Source: Polyangium jinanense (GTDB lineage Bacteria > Myxococcota > Polyangia > Polyangiales > Polyangiaceae). From it: a stretch of DNA of 14,811 nt. The stretch is from NCBI RefSeq assembly GCF_028435365.1, contig NZ_JAGTJJ010000120.1, positions 1 through 14,811 of the forward strand, read 5' to 3'. The notes beneath the pieces were generated by a model. That model was not told where the DNA came from and did not search any database. It saw nothing but the letters and a program-made list of their open reading frames with translations. Below, in pieces: positions 7,801-14,787 of this stretch (the stretch's first letter is position 1; each line of letters begins with the position of its first letter). The position numbers were made by a program, and so were the translations under genes.

Positions 7801-7966
7801 TCGATTGGTTGACCCCGTTCTCGACGAGCTTCTGGCAGAGCCGATAGCTCACCATCCCGTTGCCGACGATGACCAGCGTTTGCCGGTCGTCGTCCGCAAG
7901 AGGCTCGTCGGCATCGGGGAATCCCCCTGCCTTGCCGTCGTATGTGCCCCCCAATCCGGACGTCAC
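4847..7966 (-). CDS. NirB-like FAD/NAD(P)H reductase fused to BFD [2Fe-2S] and diheme-type membrane domain
   Basis: The 1039-residue protein starts with a pyridine nucleotide-disulfide oxidoreductase module like the N-terminal half of NirB. It shows GxG at 35-37 (VIVGNG), a second Rossmann motif at 187-192 (GGGLLG), and the FAD-binding TSDEQVFAIGECA near 395-406. A Lys/Ala-rich coil (256-287) and an acidic run (313-343) interrupt the NAD domain. A BFD-like [2Fe-2S] domain follows with Cys546, 548, 580 and 583 (C-x-C-x31-C-x2-C). A disordered Ser/Pro/Arg then acidic linker (about 600-850) leads to about five membrane helices (from 870). Helix 3 has His951 and His965 and helix 5 has His1018 and His1032, both H-x13-H, the bis-His spacing of diheme cytochrome b and NOX/ferric-reductase domains. 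There is no siroheme sulfite/nitrite reductase domain, so it is not a nitrite reductase. The GTG start at 7966 has only a weak ribosome binding site; no upstream start was seen. Electron flow across the membrane is inferred; donor and acceptor are unknown. Confidence 0.88.
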   Translation of the reverse strand: MTSGLGGTYDGKAGGFPDADEPLADDDRQTLVIVGNGMVSYRLCQKLVENGVNQSIRIVVFGEERFPAYDRVHLTDIFGGRDGESLILAEEDWYESHGIDLYLDDPIIRIDRDHSFVEAYSGRRVPYNRLVFATGSEPFVPPIEGVHLKAEDGSKRLRRGIFVYRTFDDVYSIEAHIEGSLRVAVIGGGLLGLEAAKAIYDLGRRLHPIEVQVIEVAAGLMPRQLDAQGAGVLKEKIEELGVKVQVGKKIKSVVSTKEHLAAKKKAEKEAERLAREAEKLSKRQARQTLMSVTPGELAPGSAGPYRFAPPRGDVEDDLPEAEEPKEEVVEDEEPEETLEDETERLVMEFDDGKILAVDMIIVSTGIRPRGEIAKAAGITCAPNGGILVDDRLQTSDEQVFAIGECASHSGITYGLVAPGYQMVDVLVANLLGENAEFKGADQSAKLKLLGVTVAALGEYDGDTKPLSSALRYTTGGVYRKLVTRQGKLIGAVTVGDWENLDRIRDALTSPVPMSFFDMRRFRSTGNLFAKEESKKVTEWADEAVVCGCMRVTRGTLSLAIVEGCGTVDALCSKTGAGTVCGSCKPLIAELLGVDENGAVPVAVPPPSVRMGERPALRKDRPPTSRRTMTPAPVSQRRPTYPGAMPRSSTVMNIVMPGSPPPSSSGRARRKTLSLMDIPPGLSDFGAEAAAAFAPEPVMREAPDSGVPSSRRMPSSRPPSLKPRVSSRPPTPSVTEGLEAAIRALAPPALPEDEAEVGLSSDRSPALLEEPARAVEDLQITPLPPLPSFFEEPAINDEVEDDAEDEYAEEAEAAFKALDEGVYDYGYVQGRRSWVPPKRVGMLPPEQQKGAATKSVAPRKEAVPPESGLRPLLVASIGAFLLSAVAVASRPMPVPTTIAGRLGPARLFTDDTLKQISGYVLLGLCVVSLVLSLRKRWKRFTWLDVPMFRAIHGIIGASTIFALVLHTGLRLGHHLNFWLSIDFLAVCVLGAIAGVVTAISNRWGAMKARDRRLFTSRAHLVVFWPLPVLVALHVVQVYYY

Positions 7967-8111
7967 CGGCCTCGGTTCTACACCAGCAGCGGGGCGACGG
8001 GCACCTTCTCGACGGCTCGGCCGGGACGGCCCGCAAAATTCAAGCGGTCTGCGTCACGCGCCCCACGGGTCCGACGAACTGCCACCGCCGCTTCGCGCCT
8101 GCCCCACGCGC

Positions 8112-8999
8112 TCAGGAGCGCCAGCGCGTCACGCGCTTGACGAGGTCGGGCATCCCGAGCTCCTCGCAGAACGCCCGGAGCTCCGGCCTCGCCCCCTGGT
8201 ACGCGAGGTCCGCGAACCCCTCGGCCAGAGGGACGTCGGTCCGGAGCGTGGCGAGCTGCTTGAAGAGGCGCGCCTCGTCGCCCCGCGCGGCGAGGGTCGC
8301 GGCGAGCTTCTCGGCGCCCCGTACCTTGATGCCCCACGCCGAGGCCTCGCGCGGGATGCGCTCGATCGTGCCGAACGCGGCGAGCACCGCGGCGGCCGAC
8401 TTCTCCCCCCACCCCGGGAGTCCGGGATATCCATCCGCCGAATCCCCCACGAGGGCGAGGAAATCCGGGATGGAGGCGGGTTTGACGCCGAATTTCCGGG
8501 TGACTCCGTCCTCGTCGAGGATGGCGTTGTCGTTTTTCCGGTCGAGCATGACGACGCGGGTGCCGTCGACGCACTGCGCGAGATCCTTGTCGACCGAGGC
8601 AATCAGGACCTGCCCCGCCTCCTCCGAAAAACGGGCCGCACCCGCGGCGATCGCGTCGTCGGCCTCGAATTCGACCATGGGCCAGACGACGAGCCCGAGC
8701 GCGCGCATGGCGTCCTCGGCCAGGAAGAACTGCGAGGCGAGCTCCTCGGGCAGGCCGTCGCCGGTCTTGTATCCGGCGTAAAGGTCGTTCCGGAACGAAC
8801 GGACGACGTGGTCCGTGGCGCAGGCGATATGCGTCGCGTCGCGCGTGAGGACCATGAGCGTCGAGAGCAGCCCGCGGACGGCGCCGACCTCGCGGCCGTC
8901 GGGCGCTTTGCGTGACGGCTGCGCGAAGTAGGCGCGGAAGAGCTCGTAGGTCGCGTCCACGAGGTGCAGGCGCGGGCGGGCGGGATCAGCGTTTCGCAT
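8112..8999 (-). CDS. Stand-alone 5'-3' exonuclease (PolA N-terminal/FEN type)
   Basis: The 295-residue product matches the 5'-3' exonuclease domain of DNA polymerase I and related flap nucleases. Metal-binding acidic residues appear in LVDATY (Asp15), EADDAI (Asp114, Asp115), SVDKDL (Asp137, Asp139) and GDSADGYPGLPGWGEKSA (Asp186, Asp189). The last motif is the helix-hairpin-helix entry that binds DNA. There is no polymerase or 3'-5' exonuclease domain, and the length fits a single-domain nuclease such as ExoIX/Xni-like proteins. Its likely role is removal of 5' flaps or RNA primers. ATG at 8999 was chosen because the fold begins at residue 10; the open frame continues upstream but would overlap the divergent kinase gene. 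The ribosome binding site is weak. A 145-bp gap separates its stop from the redox gene. I avoid a gene symbol because several paralogous families share these motifs. Confidence 0.85.
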   Translation of the reverse strand: MRNADPARPRLHLVDATYELFRAYFAQPSRKAPDGREVGAVRGLLSTLMVLTRDATHIACATDHVVRSFRNDLYAGYKTGDGLPEELASQFFLAEDAMRALGLVVWPMVEFEADDAIAAGAARFSEEAGQVLIASVDKDLAQCVDGTRVVMLDRKNDNAILDEDGVTRKFGVKPASIPDFLALVGDSADGYPGLPGWGEKSAAAVLAAFGTIERIPREASAWGIKVRGAEKLAATLAARGDEARLFKQLATLRTDVPLAEGFADLAYQGARPELRAFCEELGMPDLVKRVTRWRS

Positions 9000-9219
9000 G
9001 TCGGAAATCGGGAATGCGGGAGAGGTGGAGGCCGAAAGGGCGCGTATCCTACGGCGCCGAACGTGGCCTGGGAAGGTCGGGCGCGTTGGCTCCGTCGGGC
9101 GCGCCCTGAATCCCGGATACGTGCATTCCGCAGCGCCACTTTGATCCCCTTCTGTCTGCGCATCGTCCTTTCCTTGGCCCTCGAGCTCGTGCGTAGATCG
9201 CAGCGGGGGGCGGGGACGA
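9000..9219. other. Divergent intergenic region (exonuclease / histidine kinase)
   Basis: This 220-bp spacer must hold promoters for both flanking genes. I see no convincing -35/-10 pair, operator palindrome or small gene in it. Confidence 0.4.
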
Positions 9220-11568
9220 ATGGGTTCGAGCGAGGCACGGCAGCCGGTCCGGAGCCACGGACGAAAGCTTGCCGGGCTCGGCGTGGGACTCGCCTGCGTG
9301 GCCCTCCTCCTCGGCATCCGTCTCGGCTTCGAAGAGCGCCTCGGAAGCCGCGCGCGGTTCGTCGAGCTCGTCGCGGCCTTCGCGTTCATCCTCGCGATCC
9401 ACGAGGCATTCCGGCGCGCCCTCGCTCGCGCCGAGAGCCGCAGCGCCGAGCTCGAGCGTCGCGTCGAGGAGCGGACACGCGAGCTCGAACGGATCGCCGG
9501 CGCGCGCATGGCCGAGATCGAGTCGCTGCTCGCCCACGTGCCGTTCGCGTTCGCTTTCTTCGACCGCGCATACCGTTACCTCCTCGTCAACGCGGCGCTC
9601 GCGCGGATGAATGGTTTGTCCACGAACGAACACCACGGCCGCACGATCCACGAGGTCGTCCCGGAGTTCGTCCCCCTGATCGAGCCGCTGCTCCGCAAGG
9701 TCTTCGAGACGGGCGAGGTCCTTGCGGGCTTCGAGGTCACGGCCGCGGGCAAGGATCGCCCCGAGGAGCTGCGCGATTGGCGTCTCCACGTGTTCCCCGT
9801 GTTCACGCCGGGCGGCGCCATCACCTCGGTCGGCGCCCTCATCGTGGACATCACCGAGCGCAAGCGCGCCGATCGGATGGAGCTCGCGGTCCGCGACGCG
9901 CGCGCGCGCGCCGAGCAGAGCCTATCGAAGCTCGAGGCGATCCTCGGGAGCATGGCCGAAGCGGTCCTCGTGAGCGACGCGGAGGGCAACTTCGTCTCGC
10001 TCAACCCCTCGGCAGGAGAAACCGCCGGCGACGGGATCCGCGAGAACGGTCGGCCCGTGTCCCCGATCATCGGCATGCACCTGCGCGACTTCTTCGGCAG
10101 GCTCGTGCTCTCGACGCTCGACGGGCGCGAGCTGCCCCTCGAAGAGTGGCCCATCTCCAGGGCGATCCGAGGCGAGGTGTTCAGCGATCTCGACCTGCGC
10201 ATGCGCCGCCCGACGGGCGAGGTGGTCGTCCTCCGCTACGCAGGTCGGGCCGTGCGCGACCCGGACGGCAAGGTCGAGTTCGGCGTCGTGACGATGCGCG
10301 ACGTGACCCGCGAGCTGCGCGCCGCGGAGGAGCGTGAAGCGCTGCTCGCGAGCGAGCGCGCCGCCCGCGAAGAGGCCCAGCGCGCGAGCCGGCTCAAGGA
10401 CGAGTTCCTGGCGACGGTCTCGCACGAGCTCCGCACGCCGCTCACGGCGATCGCGGGCTGGTCGCAGATGCTGCAGAAGCCCGGCCCTGCGCCCGCGACG
10501 GTCGCGCGGGGCCTCGAGGTGATCGACCGCAACGCGCGCCTGCTGACGCAGCTCATCTCGGATCTGCTCGACGTCGGCCGCATCGTGAGCGGCAAGCTCA
10601 AGCTCGACGTGTCGGCCGTGGACGTCGAGGCCGTGATCGACGCCGCGCTCGAATCGGTGCGCCACGCGGCGGACGCGAAGAGCATCGAGCTCACGCGTTG
10701 CGAAGGCGCGCGCGGGCGGACGATCCTCGGCGATCCGGGGCGCATCCAGCAGATCGCGTGGAACCTCCTGTCGAACGCGATCAAGTTCACCTCACGCGGT
10801 GGGGTCGTCGAGGTCTCGTGCACGAGCCACGACACGCGCGTGGAGATCGCGGTGAAGGACACGGGGCAAGGGATCACCCCGGAGTTCTTGCCGCACGTCT
10901 TCGAGCGCTTCCGCCAGGCCGACGCCTCGGCGGCGCGCCAGCACGGGGGCCTCGGTCTCGGGCTCGCCATCGTCCGGCACCTCGCGGAGCTGCACGGCGG
11001 GCGCGTGCGCGCCGAGAGCGAAGGGCCGGGCAAAGGGGCGCGCTTCGTGGTGGAGTTGCCCGTCGCGCCCGTCCGGGACGAGCCCCTCGCGAACGCGCCG
11101 TTCGTCCAGCCCGGGAGCCCCGAGAGCACGCGGACCTCCTTCGCGAACGGGCACGATCTCTCGGGCGCGCGTGTGCTCGTGGTCGACGACGAGCCCGACA
11201 CGCGCGACGTCGTGCAACGTCTCCTTGAAGAGCACGGGGCCGAGGTCGTCGCCGCGGCGAGCGCGGAGGAAGCGCTCGGGCTTGTCGAGGCGCGAACCAT
11301 CGACGTGCTCGTGAGCGACCTCGGCATGCCGGGAATGGACGGGTTCGCGTTGATCCGCGAGATCCGGAGCGCCCGTACGCTCGATCCTTCACGTTTGCCC
11401 GCGGTCGCGCTCACCGCGTTCGTGCGCCCCGAGGATCGGCGCCGCGCGCTCGCCTCGGGCTACCAGGCGCACATCGAGAAGCCGATCGAGCCGATGGAGC
11501 TCGTCGCCGCCGTGGGAGCCCTCGCCCTCCGCCGCAGAGGCGCCTCCCGCGATTCGAGCGGCGCCTGA
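9220..11568 (+). CDS. Membrane hybrid sensor histidine kinase with PAS domains and receiver
   Basis: The 782-residue protein has two predicted membrane helices (about 17-37 and 47-63) with only a very short loop between them, so it lacks a large external sensor. A coiled coil (65-100) and two PAS-type domains (about 102-220 and 232-358) follow; the first ends in VDITERKRA. The HisKA domain carries the phospho-acceptor His402 (TVSHELRTPLTAI). The ATPase domain shows the N box at Asn515 (NLLSNAIKF), DTGQG and GLGLGLAIV. A C-terminal receiver has the acidic DDE cluster, Asp700 (VSDLGMPGMDG) and the conserved Lys in HIEKPIEP. ATG at 9220 follows a G-rich stretch that can serve as ribosome binding site. 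It probably senses a cytoplasmic or membrane-soluble signal through PAS. No separate response regulator or output gene is adjacent, so its target is unknown. Its stop is 6 bp from the convergent hflX stop. Confidence 0.92.
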   Translation: MGSSEARQPVRSHGRKLAGLGVGLACVALLLGIRLGFEERLGSRARFVELVAAFAFILAIHEAFRRALARAESRSAELERRVEERTRELERIAGARMAEIESLLAHVPFAFAFFDRAYRYLLVNAALARMNGLSTNEHHGRTIHEVVPEFVPLIEPLLRKVFETGEVLAGFEVTAAGKDRPEELRDWRLHVFPVFTPGGAITSVGALIVDITERKRADRMELAVRDARARAEQSLSKLEAILGSMAEAVLVSDAEGNFVSLNPSAGETAGDGIRENGRPVSPIIGMHLRDFFGRLVLSTLDGRELPLEEWPISRAIRGEVFSDLDLRMRRPTGEVVVLRYAGRAVRDPDGKVEFGVVTMRDVTRELRAAEEREALLASERAAREEAQRASRLKDEFLATVSHELRTPLTAIAGWSQMLQKPGPAPATVARGLEVIDRNARLLTQLISDLLDVGRIVSGKLKLDVSAVDVEAVIDAALESVRHAADAKSIELTRCEGARGRTILGDPGRIQQIAWNLLSNAIKFTSRGGVVEVSCTSHDTRVEIAVKDTGQGITPEFLPHVFERFRQADASAARQHGGLGLGLAIVRHLAELHGGRVRAESEGPGKGARFVVELPVAPVRDEPLANAPFVQPGSPESTRTSFANGHDLSGARVLVVDDEPDTRDVVQRLLEEHGAEVVAAASAEEALGLVEARTIDVLVSDLGMPGMDGFALIREIRSARTLDPSRLPAVALTAFVRPEDRRRALASGYQAHIEKPIEPMELVAAVGALALRRRGASRDSSGA

Positions 11569-11574
11569 CGTGGC

Positions 11575-12957
11575 CTACTTCTGAACGAGGCTCTGGAGCC
11601 GCGCGAGCGCCGCAGGCTCGGCGCGGAGCACGAGGTGCGCCCCGGCTTCGTCGTACGTCTCGGACAGGACCTTCGCGTGCTCGTAGACCTCGCTCACGAG
11701 GGCCTGCTTCGTGTACGGCACGACGAGCTCGCCCGGCACCATGAGCGCGTCGAAGAAGTCGATGAGGATCTGCCGCAGGCGCGTGATGTCCGCCGGATCC
11801 TTGGCCGACATCAGGATCGCCTCGGGGAACTCGCGCTGGAGGATCGTCCGATCCTCCTCGGCGATCCGATCGATCTTGTTCAGCACGAGCTTGTAGGGCA
11901 CGCCTTCCGCGCCGATCTCCTCGAGCGTCGAGCGCGTCACCTCGAGCTGGCTGCGGAACGTCGGGTCCGAGGCGTCGGCCAAGTAGAGCAGGAGCGAGGC
12001 TTCGAGCGCCTCGTCGAGCGTCGATCGGAACGAGGCCACGAGGTCGTGCGGCAGCTTCTTGATGAAGCCAACCGTGTCCGACACGAGGATGCGTGGTTTG
12101 ACCTCGGGATGCAGCGCGCGCACCGTGGTGTCGAGCGTCGCGAAGAGCTTGTCCATCACGTACACGTCGCTGCCCGTGAGCGCGCGCATGAGCGACGACT
12201 TGCCCGCGTTCGTGTAGCCCACGAGCGCGACGCGGCGGGCGTTCTGGCGGAGCGCGCGGCGCGTGGCCTGCTCGCGCTGGATGCCATCGATCTCCCTGCG
12301 CAGCTCGGCGATCCGATCACGGATCTTGCGCCGATCGAGCTCGAGCTGGCTCTCGCCCGCGCCGCGGCCGCGTTGCCGATCGCCGCCGCCGCTCGACTCG
12401 CGCAGTCGCGGCGCCACGTAGTTGAGCCGCGCGATCTCCACTTCGAGCCGCGCCTCGCGGCTCCGCGCGTGGCGGTGGAAGATCTCGATGATCACGCCGC
12501 TCCGATCGAGCACCTCGGCGCCCGTGCACTTCTCCAGGTTGCGGAGCTGGCTCGGGCTGAGGTCGTGATCGACGACGACGAGCGTCGGCGTCTTCGCCGC
12601 GCGCACGACGCCCGCGTCCACGTCGTCTGCGTCGTCGTCCCCCGGGGCACTCTCCGGCGCCTCCTCGAACTCCTCGTCGTCATCGTCACGCTTCTGCCCG
12701 GGCTTCTTGAAGCGCATGCCGGCGGGGCCTGGCCCGCCCGTGATCTCGGCGAGCACGCGGAGCTTCCCTTCCCCGAGCACGGCGCCCTTCGAGACGTTCG
12801 AGCGTCGCTGCGACACCGTCGCGACGACGTCGTAGCCGAGCGTATTCACGAGCCGCCCGAGCTCGGCCATGTCGGCCGCGTGGTCGACGTCGGCGACGGT
12901 TGCGAGCTGGACCGCGACGAGCACGGCGGCGGGGCGATCGGTTCCGGTCTTGGACAT
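11575..12957 (-). CDS. hflX: GTPase HflX (ribosome-associated)
   Basis: The 460-residue protein has the HflX layout: an N-terminal HflX domain (to about 230) with LGYDVV, GAVLGEGK, VVVDHDLSPSQLRNLE and VLDRSGVIIEIF; the coiled linker with a GGGDRQRGRGAGESQLE signature; and a TRAFAC GTPase domain. Visible G motifs are G1 GYTNAGKSS (247-255), G3 DTVG, G4 NKID (360-363) and G5 SAK. Family members bind 50S subunits and split or rescue stalled ribosomes, notably under heat stress. An Asp/Glu-rich insertion (about 75-118) lies inside the N-terminal domain and makes it longer than the roughly 426-residue E. coli protein. The start fits the family N-terminus, although no good ribosome binding site is present. 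The leader has a short palindrome GGGAGCAAGCTCCC (12979-12992). The mtfA-like gene lies 87 bp upstream on the same strand. Confidence 0.95.
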   Translation of the reverse strand: MSKTGTDRPAAVLVAVQLATVADVDHAADMAELGRLVNTLGYDVVATVSQRRSNVSKGAVLGEGKLRVLAEITGGPGPAGMRFKKPGQKRDDDDEEFEEAPESAPGDDDADDVDAGVVRAAKTPTLVVVDHDLSPSQLRNLEKCTGAEVLDRSGVIIEIFHRHARSREARLEVEIARLNYVAPRLRESSGGGDRQRGRGAGESQLELDRRKIRDRIAELRREIDGIQREQATRRALRQNARRVALVGYTNAGKSSLMRALTGSDVYVMDKLFATLDTTVRALHPEVKPRILVSDTVGFIKKLPHDLVASFRSTLDEALEASLLLYLADASDPTFRSQLEVTRSTLEEIGAEGVPYKLVLNKIDRIAEEDRTILQREFPEAILMSAKDPADITRLRQILIDFFDALMVPGELVVPYTKQALVSEVYEHAKVLSETYDEAGAHLVLRAEPAALARLQSLVQK

Positions 12958-13044
12958 AGAGGGTGCGATTTCGATCGAGGGAGCAAGCTCCCGCGCCCTC
13001 CTAGCACGGCGAGGGCAGGCGCGGGCAGCTTTGCCGGGGACGAT

Positions 13045-13842
13045 TCAGCGCGAAGGATGGCCGAGCTCGGCGGGATCCTGCTGGTAGAAGGCGCGCATCT
13101 GCTCGTAGAGCGCGGGATGCTTGGCGCGGAGGGCGCGCGGCCGCTCGAAAAAAGCCTCCGTCACGACGGCGAAGAACTCGGCCGGGTTCTTCGCGCCGTA
13201 CGTATCGATGACCGTGCGGTCCCCCGACGCGACGTCCCGCAAGAGCCCCTCGTAGGCCGCGCCGAGCACCCGCGCCCACGGCCCGTACGCTGCGCGCCGC
13301 TCGAGCACGGGCGCGCCGTCGGCCGCACCATCCTCGGTGTCGAGCTGATGCGCGAACTCGTGCAGCACCACGTTGTGCCCGTCGCGGACGTCGGCCGCGC
13401 CGCGCAAGACCGCGTCCCAGGCCAGCACGACCATCCCCCTCCCCCACGACTCGCCGAGCCGCGTCTCTCCGTCCTCAACGACGATGCCACCTTCGACGGT
13501 GCGCGGACGCTTGTCGACGTACGTGCTCGAATAAACGAGGACAACCTCGAGATCCGGGTACACGTCGTTCTCGCGGTTGAGCAGCAGGATGCATGCCTGG
13601 GCCGCGATCGTGACGCGGATCTCGTCGTCGACGTCGAGCCCGCCGCAGCCTTCGAAGCGCTTCTCGTCGAGGAAAATCTGCACGAGGCCGCGGAGCTCGT
13701 CCTGGTCCTCGGGCGCGAGCTTACCGAAGTAAGGCACGTTCTCCGCGAGGATGGCCTCCCACGCGGGCGGAAAGGGGCGGCCGCGGACAGCGCTACGCCT
13801 TCGTTCCTTGAAAAAGCCGAGCATCGATGACGAGCATGCCAT
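13045..13842 (-). CDS. mtfA: MtfA-type zinc peptidase
   Basis: The 265-residue product equals E. coli MtfA in length. It carries the gluzincin motif HEFAHQLD (His161, Glu162, His165) and a downstream AEFFAVVTEAFFE helix that supplies the third zinc ligand. Other family features are the N-terminal FPPAW and VPYFGKLAPEDQDEL stretch and VILVYSS-like strand (LVYSSTYV). In E. coli MtfA binds the repressor Mlc and so influences the glucose PTS, and it has aminopeptidase activity; whether that partner exists here cannot be seen. The ATG at 13842 was chosen because it has GGA upstream; a second in-frame ATG at 13824 (MLGFFKE) is possible. The gene diverges from the hydrolase-like gene across 105 bp and precedes hflX. 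Confidence 0.92.
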   Translation of the reverse strand: MACSSSMLGFFKERRRSAVRGRPFPPAWEAILAENVPYFGKLAPEDQDELRGLVQIFLDEKRFEGCGGLDVDDEIRVTIAAQACILLLNRENDVYPDLEVVLVYSSTYVDKRPRTVEGGIVVEDGETRLGESWGRGMVVLAWDAVLRGAADVRDGHNVVLHEFAHQLDTEDGAADGAPVLERRAAYGPWARVLGAAYEGLLRDVASGDRTVIDTYGAKNPAEFFAVVTEAFFERPRALRAKHPALYEQMRAFYQQDPAELGHPSR

Positions 13843-13947
13843 GATTCCAGGATCGGGAAGAACCTGAAATGGCGCATCGGACGATATTCATGCTATGCTG
13901 GGGGATCGAGACGCCCGGCGTTCGCCGGTCAGCGCGGAGGAATCGGA

Positions 13948-14715
13948 ATGGCTTATCGCCTCGTGCAGCGTGGAGAGGGAGAGCAGCGACCGCTCGTCGT
14001 TCTTTATCTGGTGGGCTCGCACGTCGATGCCGATCTGCGCGCCGCGCTGGGGCCCGAGCCGAGCATCGTGGCCTACGACGAAGCCACGGGCGAGCCATTG
14101 CCGCAGACGGTGGCGCGCGTCGCAGCCACGACGGGCATTCCCGTCGGGGACGTCATCCTCGCGGGGTTTTCCGCGGGCTGCCAGGCCGTGCGCCGCGAGC
14201 TCATCGCAGGCCGTGATCCCTCAGGCGTGCTCGCGATCGACGGCACGCACGGAGATTTGCCGCCAGCCGACTGGCAACTCGCCCCGTGGCGCGCGCTCGC
14301 CGAGCGGGCACGGCGCGGCGAGCGTCTCTTCGTGGCGACGTGCACGCAAAACACGTACGTCGAGACAGACCTTCCGAAGCCGAAACGATACAGCGCGACC
14401 GTCACCGTGTTGCGGCTCGCGACGAGCTTCGCCCTCCTGCCTTCGGCGGCGCCGGAGGGCGAGCACGACGGCGAGCTCCACGGCTACAGCTACACGAGCG
14501 CGACCACGGACGCCGAGGCGCACATCCGGCAGCAACGCGTGGTCCTGCCCGACGTCCTGCGCCGCCACGTGAAGCCGTGGCTCGCCGCGCGCGGAGCGGC
14601 GCTGCGACCCGAGGAGCGCGCAATGGCGCAGGCCGCCGTCGCGCTCTCGCTCGACCGCGTGGCGCGGGCCGAGCTTTCGGGCCAGCAGGAAACCGTGCCC
14701 CCGCCGAGCGCCTGA
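13948..14715 (+). CDS. Alpha/beta-hydrolase-like protein
   Basis: The 255-residue cytoplasmic product has no signal peptide. It shows a nucleophile-elbow motif GFSAG with Ser75 after a hydrophobic strand (VILA), an acidic residue after the next strand (LAIDG, Asp98), and a late histidine (His192 in EAHIRQQRVV) that could complete a catalytic triad. The assignment of Asp98 and His192 is my inference from order and spacing. GGAGG (13936-13940) lies seven bases before ATG and fixes the start. A TATGCT hexamer (13894-13899) might be a -10 element, without a good -35. The substrate is unknown: it could be an esterase, lipase or peptidase-like member, or a catalytically altered one. Its 3' end is followed directly by the three-hairpin repeat. 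Confidence 0.75.
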   Translation: MAYRLVQRGEGEQRPLVVLYLVGSHVDADLRAALGPEPSIVAYDEATGEPLPQTVARVAATTGIPVGDVILAGFSAGCQAVRRELIAGRDPSGVLAIDGTHGDLPPADWQLAPWRALAERARRGERLFVATCTQNTYVETDLPKPKRYSATVTVLRLATSFALLPSAAPEGEHDGELHGYSYTSATTDAEAHIRQQRVVLPDVLRRHVKPWLAARGAALRPEERAMAQAAVALSLDRVARAELSGQQETVPPPSA

Positions 14716-14718
14716 TGC

Positions 14719-14787
14719 GCGGGGCTTTGCCCCGCACCCCAGAAGGGGGCTGTCCGCCCCCTTCACCCCGGACCAGGCACGGCCTGG
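14719..14787 (+). repeat. Three-hairpin intergenic repeat, right copy
   Basis: Starting four bases after the hydrolase stop are GCGGGGC/GCCCCGC (14719-14735, TTT loop), GAAGGGGGC/GCCCCCTTC (14742-14764, TGTCC loop) and CCAGGC/GCCTGG (14773-14787, ACG loop). Order and core sequences match the copy at 72-137 read on the opposite strand. Stems are kept while loops and flanks vary, including paired changes, which suggests selection on structure. It probably acts at the 3' end of the transcript, as terminator or protector; this is inferred. The last 24 bases of the window show nothing further. Confidence 0.6.

Noticed and set aside
4847..7966. Calling the redox protein nitrite reductase (nirB)
   Set aside because: The FAD and BFD parts resemble NirB, but the siroheme-containing reductase domain is missing and is replaced by a membrane heme-type domain.
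5048..8140. About 1030-residue plus-strand frame opposite the redox fusion
   Set aside because: Composition is typical of the antisense frame of a GC-rich gene; the minus strand holds unmistakable redox motifs.
9000..9509. N-terminal extension of the exonuclease frame
   Set aside because: It would overlap the divergent kinase gene, and the exonuclease fold begins right after ATG at 8999.
8964..10337. Plus-strand frame overlapping the start of the histidine kinase
   Set aside because: It is Arg/Pro-rich and out of frame with the kinase, whose domains are clear.
11635..13830. 731-residue plus-strand frame across hflX and mtfA
   Set aside because: It spans two well-recognised minus-strand genes and their spacer and has no family features.
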